From JALYYC01 sp039922495 (GTDB lineage Bacteria > Chloroflexota > Dormibacteria > CF-121), in assembly GCA_039922495.1 (NCBI GenBank), contig JBDTEO010000019.1, positions 1-64,000 of the forward strand: 64,000 nucleotides of DNA, written 5' to 3'. This document shows positions 56,801 through 64,000 of this stretch, piece after piece (position 1 is the first letter of the stretch; each line of letters starts with the position of its first letter). The position numbers and the translations under genes are program-made. The notes below the pieces were generated by a model. That model was given only the letters and a program-made list of their open reading frames with translations, was not told the origin of the DNA and did not search any database.

Positions 56801-57255
56801 ACGAGTTGCTCCAGGCGATCGATGAAGGCCACCTGCGCCGGCACCAGCTTGCGGCGCGCGGTGGACGGGTCAAGCCAGGCGGCGCGATCGACCTCGGGGA
56901 ACTGCTGGATCTTTCCTGAGTGGGGCGGCCACTCGAGCGGGAACGTGTTGCTGGCCAGGCGTGTGACGTCCAGATCGCCTGGTACCGCCCACGCTTGCAC
57001 GACCTTGCCGCCGGCCTGGCGGACGGCGCCCAGCACCCTGAATTCCCCCTCTGGAGCGGGTATGCCGAGCTCTTCGTGAAACTCGCGGCGGGCCACCTCG
57101 ATCCCGGTCTCATTCGGGTCGACCTCGCCCTTGGGAATCGACCAGGCGCCTTCGTCCCGTTTCTGCCAGAACGGACCACCTGGATGGACGAGGAGCACCT
57201 CGAGGGCTCCATCCCGCTGGCGGTACAGGAGCAGGCCGGCGCTCTGAACGGTCAC
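56797..57255 (-). CDS. Nudix hydrolase coupled to the DNA ligase gene
   Basis: About 152 residues from GTG 57255 (VTVQSAGLLLYRQRDGALEVLLVHPGGPFW). The Nudix box is complete: GEVDPNETGIEVARREFHEELG, fitting Gx5Ex7REUxEExGU. The fold ends VDRAAWLDPSTARRKLVPAQVAFIDRL. The upstream frame stays open to 57414, but starting there would overlap the divergent DUF1326 gene. The TGA overlaps the ligase ATG (ATGA), so the pair is translationally coupled; cleansing of damaged nucleotides next to a repair ligase is a reasonable guess. Confidence 0.9.
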   Translation of the reverse strand: MTVQSAGLLLYRQRDGALEVLLVHPGGPFWQKRDEGAWSIPKGEVDPNETGIEVARREFHEELGIPAPEGEFRVLGAVRQAGGKVVQAWAVPGDLDVTRLASNTFPLEWPPHSGKIQQFPEVDRAAWLDPSTARRKLVPAQVAFIDRLEQLV

Positions 57256-57343
57256 CGCCTTGAATGCTCGGCCGGCGCCACGAGGGTCCCTCGCCGGTGA
57301 TCGCCGGGAGAGATCTCGACCGCTTTGGGGCTCATCAATCGAG

Positions 57344-57349
57344 GATAAT
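57344..57349 (+). promoter_or_regulatory. Candidate -10 box (GATAAT) of the DUF1326 gene
   Basis: GATAAT ends 6 nt before ATG 57356, and no Shine-Dalgarno sequence is present in the gap; this is the clearest leaderless-type promoter in the window. Confidence 0.5.
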
Positions 57350-57355
57350 CCAGCT

Positions 57356-57973
57356 ATGGCCGCGGCGAACGGGACGAAGTGGAACCTGAAGGGCACCGTG
57401 TTGATCGCCTGCAATTGCGACTACGGCTGCCCCTGTAATTTCAACGCCCTGCCGACGCAAGGCCATTGTGAGGGCGGGTGGGCCTGGCACGTGAAAGAGG
57501 GTCGCTACGGCGACACCGATCTCGGCGGGCTTTCGTTCTCCATTGCGGCGGACTGGCCGAAAGCGATTCATGAAGGGAACGGCCAGGCGGCCGCCTTTAT
57601 TGATGAACGGGCGGACGAGTCGCAACGCAGGGCCCTCCGGACGCTGCTCTCAGGAGACGTGGGCGGCCCATGGGGCATCCTGAAGAACACCTGGACCATG
57701 GTCGACGAGCCGCGATATGTTGCCTTTGAAGTGGAACTCGCCGATCAGCGGAGCCGGACGAAAGCGGGCAACGCGCTGGAGCTCCAGATGGAGCCCATCA
57801 AAAACCCGGTCACTGGCGCCGAGGCGACCCCCAGCGCGATCCTTCCGCAAGGCTTCATCGGCAAGAACCTGCAACTCGCCACCTCGAAACTGTTTCGGGT
57901 CCGTGGTCGTGTGCAGTACGACCACAGCGGCAAATACGCCGCAGTGGGCCCGTTCGACTACAAGCAGCCTTAG
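57356..57973 (+). CDS. DUF1326 Cys-rich protein
   Basis: A 205-residue protein of the DUF1326 family. The hallmark is CNCDYGCPCNF near residue 20 (four Cys within 9 residues), followed by GHCEGGWAWHVKEGRYGDTDLGG; the rest is beta-rich (FAVGPFDY-type C-terminus, AAVGPFDYKQP). Cys clustering suggests a metal or heme-related binding role, but no function has been established that I know of. ATG 57356 is supported by GATAAT six bases upstream. A TetR-like remnant starts on the opposite strand at its very end. Confidence 0.88.
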   Translation: MAAANGTKWNLKGTVLIACNCDYGCPCNFNALPTQGHCEGGWAWHVKEGRYGDTDLGGLSFSIAADWPKAIHEGNGQAAAFIDERADESQRRALRTLLSGDVGGPWGILKNTWTMVDEPRYVAFEVELADQRSRTKAGNALELQMEPIKNPVTGAEATPSAILPQGFIGKNLQLATSKLFRVRGRVQYDHSGKYAAVGPFDYKQP

Positions 57974-58050
57974 CGGAGTCTCTCGAGGCCGTCGAGGATG
58001 AGGTCGAGCCCAAACTCAAGCTCGTCCGCGTAGTGCCTGCCTGCATCGCA
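57970..58050 (-). pseudogene. C-terminal scrap of a TetR-family regulator
   Basis: Only about 26 codons remain in frame before an upstream TAG: DAGRHYADELEFGLDLILDG and LERLR, ending TAA at 57970. This resembles the C-terminal helix of TetR regulators. The HTH part is absent. It overlaps the stop codon of the DUF1326 gene by 3 bp. Confidence 0.4.
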
Positions 58051-58386
58051 TGGCTACTTGATGCGTTGACGATCTCGCAGGTCGCGACGGCGAGATAGTT
58101 GACCTTCAGATCCAGAGGCCAGAAGGCGGTCGCCGGCGGGACAATCGTCGGCTGCCCTGGGACGCGCCGTGACGGGCCGTTCGGCGGTCGCCGAAGGGAT
58201 GGCGGTCAGCACCCCGCGCGACGGCGCATGGGCGAGTAGCCGGCCTCGACCACCCTCGACGGAAGCCTCGGACAGGCCGAGCGAGTGGGTCAAATAGGTC
58301 CGCTGGATAGATCCTAACGAGGGGTTGATGGCCACTATTAAGGGAATCTCCGTCCCGACTGAGGGATCTCCGTCCCGACCGGCACG
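58051..58386 (-). other. Gene-poor gap between remnants
   Basis: The 336 bp contain a 93-codon open frame on the minus strand (58054-58335, begins MAINPSLGSIQRTYLTHSLG) that I cannot assign and whose Arg/Ala-rich second half looks like a GC-rich shadow. No promoter, terminator or RNA gene is evident. A short direct repeat occurs at its right end (separate entry). Confidence 0.4.
58346..58379. repeat. Two tandem copies of a 14-nt sequence, 20-nt period
   Basis: ATCTCCGTCCCGAC occurs exactly at 58346-58359 and 58366-58379, in flanks GGGA...TGAG and GGG...CGGC. It lies between a TetR scrap and a peroxidase-like fragment, as would a scar of an excised or decayed mobile element, but no transposase is present. 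Confidence 0.6.
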
Positions 58387-58617
58387 TTAATCAAGATCCG
58401 CGATCTCCTGTTCCCCGCTGGGGCGATAGCCCGGCGCAGTGATGGTCGTGAAACGGCCAATCGCATCCGATGACGGGACGAAATAGAACGCGCCACTGAG
58501 CGGCCTGGTGAAGCGAGTCAGCGCGTCGCGCACGGGCGCATCCCGAGCAGCCCTGGGGTCCCGAGCCACCTCTAGAAAGGCCGCGTCAAGGCCCTCGATC
58601 GCCGACATCGATGGCAT
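58387..58617 (-). pseudogene. Possible C-terminal fragment of a Dyp-type peroxidase
   Basis: A 76-codon frame (SAIEGLDAAFLEVARDPRAA, LTRFTRPLSGAFYFVPSSDA) resembles the final helix-strand region of Dyp-type peroxidases, where DAL.RFT...GA.FFVPS is common. The heme-binding domain is absent. It overlaps the last 32 bp of the NhaP gene in another frame, so it could also be a chance ORF. Confidence 0.25.
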
Positions 58618-59800
58618 CAGGCTTGAGCAATGCTCGGCTGAGCGGGCCTATCGTCAAGCCCTGGACGACGATGGAAAGGAGAACGACTCCGTAGACCAGG
58701 GTGCGGAGCAGTGGGAAGTCTCCGGCAGTTTGCTCCCCTAGGCTGAGCGCCAACGCTATCGCGACAGCTCCACGGAGGCCGCTCCAGACCATCAGGTGTT
58801 GCCAGCGCCAGCTCAATCTGGGGCCAAGCGGGCGCAGCAGGCCAAGCACGCCGTACACGGAGATCGCCCGCGCGAGGAGAGTGATCCCCGCGGCCGCCAG
58901 CACCGCCCAGCCGTGCTCCAGGATGCCGGTCCATGGAAGTTCAAGACCAACCAGTAGGAAGACCAGAGAGTTCAACACGAACGCGACATAGTCCCAGAAA
59001 GCGCTCACCGCCGTTTGCGTCCGTTCCGACATGCCCCGGGTCCGACCGTAGCTCCCCATGATCAGAGCCGCGGCGACAACCGCAAGGATTCCAGAGACGT
59101 GAAGAGCCTCCCCCAGAAGGTAACTGCCGTAGGCGGCGATGGCGGTGAACGTGATTTCAACCTGGGGGTCGTCAACTCGCAGCGTGAGCCGTGACAGCAC
59201 GAAGCCGACCCCGAATCCTAGGGCGGCCCCACCGAGTGTGAGCTGCAAGAACCGCAGGATCGCTCCGACCGGCTCAAAGTTTCCGGAAAGGGTGATACCC
59301 AGGGCAATCGTGAACAGCACCACGCCGGTGCCATCGTTGACGAGACTTTCAGCCTCGACGATGGTCGCCAGACGCGCCGGGACACCGAGCCGCCGGAACA
59401 TCGCGACAACCGCGACCGGATCAGTAGCGGCCAGCATCGCTCCCAAAAGGAACGCCACCGGCAGAGCGAGGCCGAGCACGATGCGTCCGATCAGGGCAAT
59501 CAGCGCGGCGGTAAGCAGCACGCCCACCGTGGCGAGAACTAATACGGGGGGCAGGCTCTCGCGAAGCTCGCGCCAGTCCAGATTGAAGCCGGCCTCGAAT
59601 AGCAAGCCGGGAAGCAGGACAAAAAGAATGAAGGACCGGGTCAGGTGCAGCGGGGCCGGTCCGTGCAGAACGACACCCGCGAGGGCGCCGATCAGCGCCA
59701 GCGCGGTGACGTACGGAATCGGGATGAGTTTGACCAGCACGGCGACGGCCGCCGCTGCCATCAGGAGTACCACAAACACGGCGACCTGCGATTCAACCAT
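58586..59800 (-). CDS. CPA1-family Na+/H+ antiporter (NhaP-like)
   Basis: A 404-residue transporter with 12 hydrophobic segments: FVVLLMAAAAVAVLVKLI, then GLLFEAGFNLDWRELRE, and the CPA1 core motifs GAMLAATDPVAVVAMFRRLG (ion-binding Asp) and AESLVNDGTGVVLF (ND motif), followed by SGLRGAVAIALALS. Exchanges Na+ or K+ for H+ to control pH and salt. ATG 59800 is used; a GTG one codon upstream is possible. It has no long cytosolic C-tail. Upstream on the same strand lie tatA and usp, perhaps a stress-response group. Confidence 0.93.
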   Translation of the reverse strand: MVESQVAVFVVLLMAAAAVAVLVKLIPIPYVTALALIGALAGVVLHGPAPLHLTRSFILFVLLPGLLFEAGFNLDWRELRESLPPVLVLATVGVLLTAALIALIGRIVLGLALPVAFLLGAMLAATDPVAVVAMFRRLGVPARLATIVEAESLVNDGTGVVLFTIALGITLSGNFEPVGAILRFLQLTLGGAALGFGVGFVLSRLTLRVDDPQVEITFTAIAAYGSYLLGEALHVSGILAVVAAALIMGSYGRTRGMSERTQTAVSAFWDYVAFVLNSLVFLLVGLELPWTGILEHGWAVLAAAGITLLARAISVYGVLGLLRPLGPRLSWRWQHLMVWSGLRGAVAIALALSLGEQTAGDFPLLRTLVYGVVLLSIVVQGLTIGPLSRALLKPDAIDVGDRGP

Positions 59801-59955
59801 CACACGTTTCCGTCTTCATCGACCCAGGACGATGTCGAGGTCTTCTCATCCTGATCCAGACCCAGTGATCAGGATATTCGAAGCCGACGCCCGGGCCGGT
59901 CCCCGCGACGCGAGCCGGCCCGGCCGTGTCAGCAGGACACCGGGTTGTTGGCTGG

Positions 59956-60141
59956 CTAACCCGGGGAATTGGGCCGCTGGTCGGAACCGGATGAGCCATC
60001 AGGTTCATCCGAGAGGGCCTTTCGAAAGTCTCGGATCCCACGACCTAAGCCTTGCGCAACCTCAGGCAGACGCCCGGCGCCAAAGATGAGGAGAACGACG
60101 AGCAAGATCAGGATCAGTTCCGGAGCGTGACCGATGCCCAT
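59956..60141 (-). CDS. tatA: Twin-arginine translocase subunit TatA/TatE
   Basis: A 61-residue protein with one short N-terminal membrane helix (PELILILLVVLLIFGAGRLPEVA, with the FGAGRLPE hinge) followed by an amphipathic helix (GLGRGIRDFRKALSDE) and a polar tail. This is the canonical TatA layout, forming the channel for folded, often cofactor-containing, exported proteins. tatB and tatC are not in the window. It lies 12 nt downstream of the universal stress protein gene. Confidence 0.94.
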   Translation of the reverse strand: MGIGHAPELILILLVVLLIFGAGRLPEVAQGLGRGIRDFRKALSDEPDGSSGSDQRPNSPG

Positions 60142-60153
60142 TTCATATCACTC

Positions 60154-60633
60154 CTATGCTGCGTGATGCGCAATCGCATGCTTGTGTTTGCGGCGGCCTT
60201 GGAATTCCTTCCCACGAGGAGTTCGAGCTATCAGGACAGGCTGGTCAGCGAGCCTGATGAGGCGGTGGCCGACGCTCTCCGAGAACAGGCCTTCCAAGCA
60301 AGAAAGGCCTCGAGTCCCCAGGATGATCAAATCGGCGCACTCGTCGCTGGCGACATTCGCGATTTCTTCTGGAACTCGCCCAACCAGCGCTACGCGGAGG
60401 ATGCCGCCTGCGGGAATGCCACGTCGGGCCAGCCGATAAACCGTGGAATCGGCCAACTCCTCTGAGTCACCGGGCAGGCCAGGTTCCCACGCCACGCCGC
60501 GAGCGTGATGCCGCTCCTGGATGTGCAAAACCAGCACCTGTCCTCCCAGGGCCCGCGCGATCTCACTGGCGGCACTGACCGCTGCCCGTGACTCTGGCCA
60601 GCAATCGACTGCTAAAAGGATCTTGGCAAACAT
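60154..60633 (-). CDS. Universal stress protein (UspA family)
   Basis: A 159-residue UspA domain from ATG 60633 (MFAKILLAVDCWPESRAAVSAASEIAR), preceded by GGAGGGTGACC. The nucleotide-binding motif reads LGTRGLSCLEGLFSES: the first GxxG is kept but the later Gly expected before Ser is Glu, so ATP binding may be weakened. The longer open frame to 60798 lacks a recognisable domain. A Lys/His-rich tail (RRKHKHAIAHHAA) ends the protein. Upstream, 60634-60873 shows nothing assignable. Confidence 0.88.
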   Translation of the reverse strand: MFAKILLAVDCWPESRAAVSAASEIARALGGQVLVLHIQERHHARGVAWEPGLPGDSEELADSTVYRLARRGIPAGGILRVALVGRVPEEIANVASDECADLIILGTRGLSCLEGLFSESVGHRLIRLADQPVLIARTPRGKEFQGRRKHKHAIAHHAA

Positions 60634-60873
60634 CTGGTCACCCTCCGCGCCCACGGGAAGATGGAGACCCATTGAGCACGCCCGCCTTGGCGGCCTTTCC
60701 GCCATCAGCCACAGCCCATATGGGTAGTCGATTCCGCTTGGCCCAAGACTTAACGAGCCAGAACTCGTCTGCTGCGCTGAAGCGACGATTGCTTTCATAG
60801 GACCAGCAACACTCCGTTGCCGACCAGACTTCCCGGCACACCTATTGATCGTTTGGATCGGGCTAAGGGTATG

Positions 60874-61101
60874 TTAGCGCTTGCAGCCAGCTGCCACAAT
60901 GCACGGGCAGGCAGGGTTGTGCAGATCCGTGCGATGAGCTCCATAGCTCCGCACGAAGCCGTGGTCGACGGAGCCGGGTTCGGGCAGCCCGCTCCGCATC
61001 AGCAGCGAGATGAACAGGGTGTTGAGGATGTGGCTGGCGCGTACCCAGGCCGGCAAGGTGAAGTGCGGAGCGGCGGACAGCCTGGCAATGGTCGCGAGCG
61101 C
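60874..61101 (-). pseudogene. N-terminal remnant of a cytochrome b561-type membrane subunit
   Basis: The frame reads SALATIARLSAAPHFTLPAWVRASHILNTLFISLLMRSGL, strongly reminiscent of the first helix of the cytochrome b (b561-like) subunits that partner YedY-type molybdoenzymes, where PHF.LP.WVR.SH.LN...I.LLIRSG is typical and the His binds heme. The continuation (PEPGSVDHGFVRSYG...AGCKR) departs from the family and stops. Probably a truncated remnant just upstream of the start of the gene to its left and at the end of the debranching-enzyme gene. Confidence 0.4.
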
Positions 61102-61103
61102 GC

Positions 61104-63404
61104 TCAGTAGTGGATGCGGACGCTCACGTCGCCCTTGCGATCGAGCAGCGCGACCAGGGTGTCGTCGCCGTCTCGCTGGAAGCGCAGGTCAAGCCTGGCG
61201 TCGCCCACCTTGAGGCCGCGGAGCACGACGCTCCCGAGCCATGGTGGCAGGCAAGGGCGGCGGATATGAACTTGCATGCCGAGCGCGTCGGGGACGATTC
61301 CGAGCACCGACTGCAGGAGGGATGGGATCGCTCCCGCTGCCCAGGCCTGAGGGCTGCAGGCGACCGGATAGCGCACGGGCGTGGTGTACTCGTCGCGGGA
61401 GAAACCGGCAAACAGCTCCGGCAGGCGGTAGTGCGGGAACCGTGTCGCCGCCTCGAAGATGGCCGAGAATACCTGGACGGCCTGCTTATCGAACCCGTGG
61501 CGCTTCAGGCCCGCCGCGATCATGGCGTTGTCGTGCGGCCAGACCGATCCCACCTGGTAATCGATCGGGTTGTAGGAGGGTTCGCCTTCTGCCAGGGTGC
61601 GGATCCCCCATCCGCTGAACATCGCCTTGCTCAGCAGCCGCCTCGCCACCGCCTCGGCGTGGTCATGATCGACGATGCCCGACCAGAGCGCCTGGCCCGG
61701 GTTCGATGTGATCGACTCGGCCCGCTGGCCATCGCGCTGGAGGGCAACCGCCAGGTATTTTTCCTGCGGCATCCAGTACGCGTCTTTGAAACGTCGGCGA
61801 AGCGCATCGGCGTCGGCTTCCAACCGTTGAGCCCGCTCCTCATCTCCATCCTGACGTACGAGCCAGGCAGCGTCGAGCTTCGCCCGATAGACATAGCCCT
61901 GCACTTCGACCAGGGCAATCGGCGGGGTGGCGAGCGAGCCGTCGCGGTTGCGGATGCTGTTGCCAGAATCCTTCCAGCCCTGGTTGACCATCCCCTTGCC
62001 GGACTTCGATTGGTAGTCCGTGAAGCCGTCCCCGTCGTGGTCGGCCGAGTCGTCGATCCACGCCAGCGCCGCGTCGACGTTGCCTCGAAGCCGGCGCCAG
62101 AGTTTGAGGTCACCGGTCCAGCGCACGTATTCGGCAAGGAGAACGATGAACAACGGCGTCGCATCGACCGTGCCGTAGTAGGGGGTCTGCGGCACCTCGT
62201 GCAGGTCGGCCATCTCGCCGACGCGAAGCTCGTGGAGGATCTTCCCGGGCTCCTCATCGCGCCAGGCGTCATGGCGCTTCCCCTGGTAGGTCGCGAGCAG
62301 CGTCAGGGTGTTCGACGCGATCGATGGGTCGTAGGCCAGCGTCTCGAGCGCGGTGATGATCGAGTCGCGCCCAAACAGGGCGACGTACCAGGGGACGCCC
62401 GCCGCGAAGAACGTCTCCTCACGCTCGCGCATCAGCAGCATCCGGAGGTCGTCGAACGACCGGTTCAGGACCCGATCGAAGAGCGGGTTGTCGCTTTCGA
62501 CCTGGACCTCATGGAGCGGTGGGTTTGATGGCGTCCCGGTGGGCCGATTCTCAAGTTCCCCTGACCCGCGGTCTTCGAGCTCAACGGTGATGGTGATGGT
62601 GGTCTTGCCGGCGGCGCGCAGATGGACGTCGAAGCTGGCGGCGCCCGCCTGGTGCTGGGATGGCGGCCGGTCAAAGGTCAATTTCGTCGTCCGCCTTCGC
62701 TCGTCGGCGCCGTCGTAGCGAAACGTCAGCGTCTTTCCTGACCATCTGGGTGCATGGAGGGTGCCACGTTTGCCGGGGTCGGCCCCCCGCACCACGAACA
62801 TGCTCTCGAAGCTGGCGCCAAATTCGAGGTCGAGCTCGAAATCGACCGCGTCGGAGGAGAAGTTGGCCACCTCGATGGTTTCGGTCACCGTCCGGGCGAT
62901 CGTACGCTGCCGTCGGATGCTAATCCGGTCCCTGGAGAGCGCCTGACCGTGGCCGAGCTCGAGGTCGGGGTTGGTCAGCTCGGCCCGGAAGACGTTGTCT
63001 TCCGTCTTGGACAACAGCACCACCAATGGCTGCCCGCTTAGTCGAAGCCTCGCCACCTCGAGGAAGCGGGTGTCGTGGAAGTAGAGGCCGTACGCGTTGT
63101 TCACCTGGTTGTCGATGTCGCCGTTGGGACCGCAGAGCGCAAAGACGCCACTGGCCTTCGTGGTCAGCGATTCGCCGAGGTCCGACAGAAGGGTTGAGTG
63201 TCCGTGGTGAAAGATGCGCTGGTCGCGGTCGGACTCCGTACCACGTCCCGACCGGTCGCCGTCGGCAGCCTGGGTCTGCGGCTTCGCCTTCGTGCCCCGC
63301 TGGCCATTCGGCGTTGGCTCTTCTGCGGACTTGATCTTGGGCTCCGGTTTTGGTTTTGATGTCTTTCGGGCCTTGGTTTTCGTGCGCGCCCTAGTCTTGG
63401 CCAC
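61104..63404 (-). CDS. Amylo-alpha-1,6-glucosidase-type glycogen debranching family protein
   Basis: A 766-residue protein. A Lys/Arg/Pro-rich N-tail (about 60 residues, RARTKTKARKTSKPKPEPK) precedes an N-terminal beta-sandwich (GLYFHDTRFLEVARLRLSGQ, DGSFESMF-type strands) and a C-terminal (alpha/alpha)6 barrel with AGVPWYVALFGRDSIITALETL, GEMADLHEVPQTPYYGTVDATPLF, and VGSVWPHDNAMIAAGLKRHG, the active-site residues of bacterial glycogen-debranching-like (GH13-independent) enzymes. It likely hydrolyses alpha-glucosidic bonds in glycogen or mannosylglucosylglycerate-like solutes. ATG 63404, 2 nt after the SDR stop, suggests an operon. Confidence 0.9.
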   Translation of the reverse strand: MAKTRARTKTKARKTSKPKPEPKIKSAEEPTPNGQRGTKAKPQTQAADGDRSGRGTESDRDQRIFHHGHSTLLSDLGESLTTKASGVFALCGPNGDIDNQVNNAYGLYFHDTRFLEVARLRLSGQPLVVLLSKTEDNVFRAELTNPDLELGHGQALSRDRISIRRQRTIARTVTETIEVANFSSDAVDFELDLEFGASFESMFVVRGADPGKRGTLHAPRWSGKTLTFRYDGADERRRTTKLTFDRPPSQHQAGAASFDVHLRAAGKTTITITVELEDRGSGELENRPTGTPSNPPLHEVQVESDNPLFDRVLNRSFDDLRMLLMREREETFFAAGVPWYVALFGRDSIITALETLAYDPSIASNTLTLLATYQGKRHDAWRDEEPGKILHELRVGEMADLHEVPQTPYYGTVDATPLFIVLLAEYVRWTGDLKLWRRLRGNVDAALAWIDDSADHDGDGFTDYQSKSGKGMVNQGWKDSGNSIRNRDGSLATPPIALVEVQGYVYRAKLDAAWLVRQDGDEERAQRLEADADALRRRFKDAYWMPQEKYLAVALQRDGQRAESITSNPGQALWSGIVDHDHAEAVARRLLSKAMFSGWGIRTLAEGEPSYNPIDYQVGSVWPHDNAMIAAGLKRHGFDKQAVQVFSAIFEAATRFPHYRLPELFAGFSRDEYTTPVRYPVACSPQAWAAGAIPSLLQSVLGIVPDALGMQVHIRRPCLPPWLGSVVLRGLKVGDARLDLRFQRDGDDTLVALLDRKGDVSVRIHY

Positions 63405-63406
63405 CG

Positions 63407-64000
63407 CTACAGCGACTCGGCATAACGGACGATCCCCCCATCCACGTAATAGGTCGAGCCGGTGACATAGGAGGAGCGGTCCGAAGCCAGGAAGAGCGCG
63501 ACCTGCGCCACCTCCTCCGGCTTGCCCATCCGCCCGAGGGGGATGATCCTCGCCAGCTCGGCCATCTTCTTCGGGTCGTGGATGGTCGCCTCGTTGATGG
63601 GCGTGGCGATCGCCCCGGGGGCGATATTGTTGACCCGGATCTTGTAGGGGGCGAGCTCCAGCGCAGCGTTCCGCATCATCATCCGCATCCCGCCCTTGGC
63701 CGCGCAGTAGGGGGTGAAGCCAGGGAACGTGAAATCCTCGTGGATCGAGGACATATTGACGATCGACCCACCGCCATGATCTTTCATGACGCGCCCGCAG
63801 GCCTGGGCACAGAGAAAGGCGCCCTTCAGGTCGATGTTCAGCATCCGGTCCCAGCTGTCTTCCGGAATCTCGAGGAAGGAGCTGGGCGCTTCGACCCCCG
63901 CATTGTTCACGAGAATATTGATCGGCCCAAGCTCCTTGGTCGCCCGCCGCACCATGTCGCTGACCTGCTGCGCGTTCGATACGTCGGCCTTCATCGCCAG
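63407..64000 (-). CDS. Short-chain dehydrogenase/reductase (partial, runs off the window)
   Basis: The 5' end lies beyond 64000; 198 codons are visible. Classical SDR features: NILVNNAGVEAPSSF (NNAG motif), the catalytic SIVNMSSIHEDF Ser, PYCAAKGGMRMMMRNAALELA (Tyr-x-x-x-Lys), IRVNNIAPGAIATPIN and the family end SYVTGSTYYVDGGIVRYAESL, which resembles glucose 1-dehydrogenase-like or 3-oxoacyl reductase enzymes. The Rossmann TGxxxGxG segment is outside the window. Just upstream of, and probably co-transcribed with, the debranching enzyme gene. Confidence 0.92.
   Translation of the reverse strand: MAMKADVSNAQQVSDMVRRATKELGPINILVNNAGVEAPSSFLEIPEDSWDRMLNIDLKGAFLCAQACGRVMKDHGGGSIVNMSSIHEDFTFPGFTPYCAAKGGMRMMMRNAALELAPYKIRVNNIAPGAIATPINEATIHDPKKMAELARIIPLGRMGKPEEVAQVALFLASDRSSYVTGSTYYVDGGIVRYAESL

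Noticed and set aside
61110..62528. 472-codon plus-strand open frame
   Set aside because: Antisense to the debranching enzyme, whose motifs are clear.
1..64000. Search for CRISPR arrays, integrases, complete IS elements and a biosynthetic gene cluster
   Set aside because: No regularly spaced repeats, no transposase or integrase motifs, and no PKS/NRPS or similar core enzyme were found; the GT1 and FAD oxidase pair alone is too little for a cluster.

Overview
The window is about 64 kb of GC-rich bacterial chromosome with densely packed genes and no phage, integrase, intact insertion sequence or CRISPR array. Start codons are often GTG or TTG, neighbouring genes often overlap by ATGA, GTGA or TTGA, several genes have a -10-like box only 4-10 nt before the start (leaderless), and there are F420-type oxidoreductase, SpoIID, ClpC and LigB-type ligase genes. 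This points to a high-GC terrestrial lineage in the Chloroflexota / Dormibacterota / Actinomycetota neighbourhood. No 16S gene is present, so this is inference only.

Layout. 1-5 kb: the end of ftsH, then a cofactor operon (DUF2520 oxidoreductase, panB, panC, nadC) linking CoA and NAD synthesis. 5-10 kb: patatin-like lipase, rpsA, clpC. 10-18 kb: SpoIID-like protein, VOC protein, a peptide-binding lipoprotein with fdhD, an F420-type oxidoreductase and a large secreted phosphoesterase. 18-27 kb: radA, a PIN-TRAM protein, then an isoprenoid and translation block (ispD1, ispD2, ispF, cysS, rlmB) interrupted by an opposing, frameshifted MFS gene. 27-35 kb: membrane and envelope genes (GT-C glycosyltransferase, APC permease, CHAP hydrolase, PAP2 and PAP2-DAG-kinase enzymes, BON protein). 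35.6-35.8 kb: tRNA-Thr and tRNA-Tyr. 35.8-61 kb: accessory DNA with many single-gene functions (nickel transporter, S51 peptidase fusion, STAS/MEDS-kinase pair, LtrA, NagZ-like, SRAP, Mo-binding regulator plus modABC, LigB-type ligase plus Nudix, NhaP, TatA, Usp) and an unusual number of broken genes. 61-64 kb: glycogen-debranching-like enzyme and the end of an SDR.

How genes fit together. panB-DUF2520-panC would make pantothenate if the DUF2520 protein is the ketopantoate reductase. fdhD, the Mo-binding regulator and modABC supply molybdoenzymes. The nickel transporter sits behind a Nur-box-like operator, so nickel enzymes are expected elsewhere in the genome.

The most striking observation is that the two IspD paralogues carry complementary losses. 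IspD1 keeps the Arg/Lys pair that binds the CTP phosphates but lacks the arm Arg that reaches into the partner subunit. IspD2 has lost the Arg/Lys pair but keeps the arm Thr/Arg. This is what an obligate heterodimer would look like. A second theme is that coding frames of the nadC leader and of an FAD oxidase run upstream of every ATG/GTG/TTG to a CTG sitting in a CTGA overlap with the previous stop codon, suggesting real CTG starts. About ten genes are interrupted (in-frame stops, homopolymer indels, short internal deletions). Whether this is genuine decay or assembly error cannot be decided from the sequence alone.
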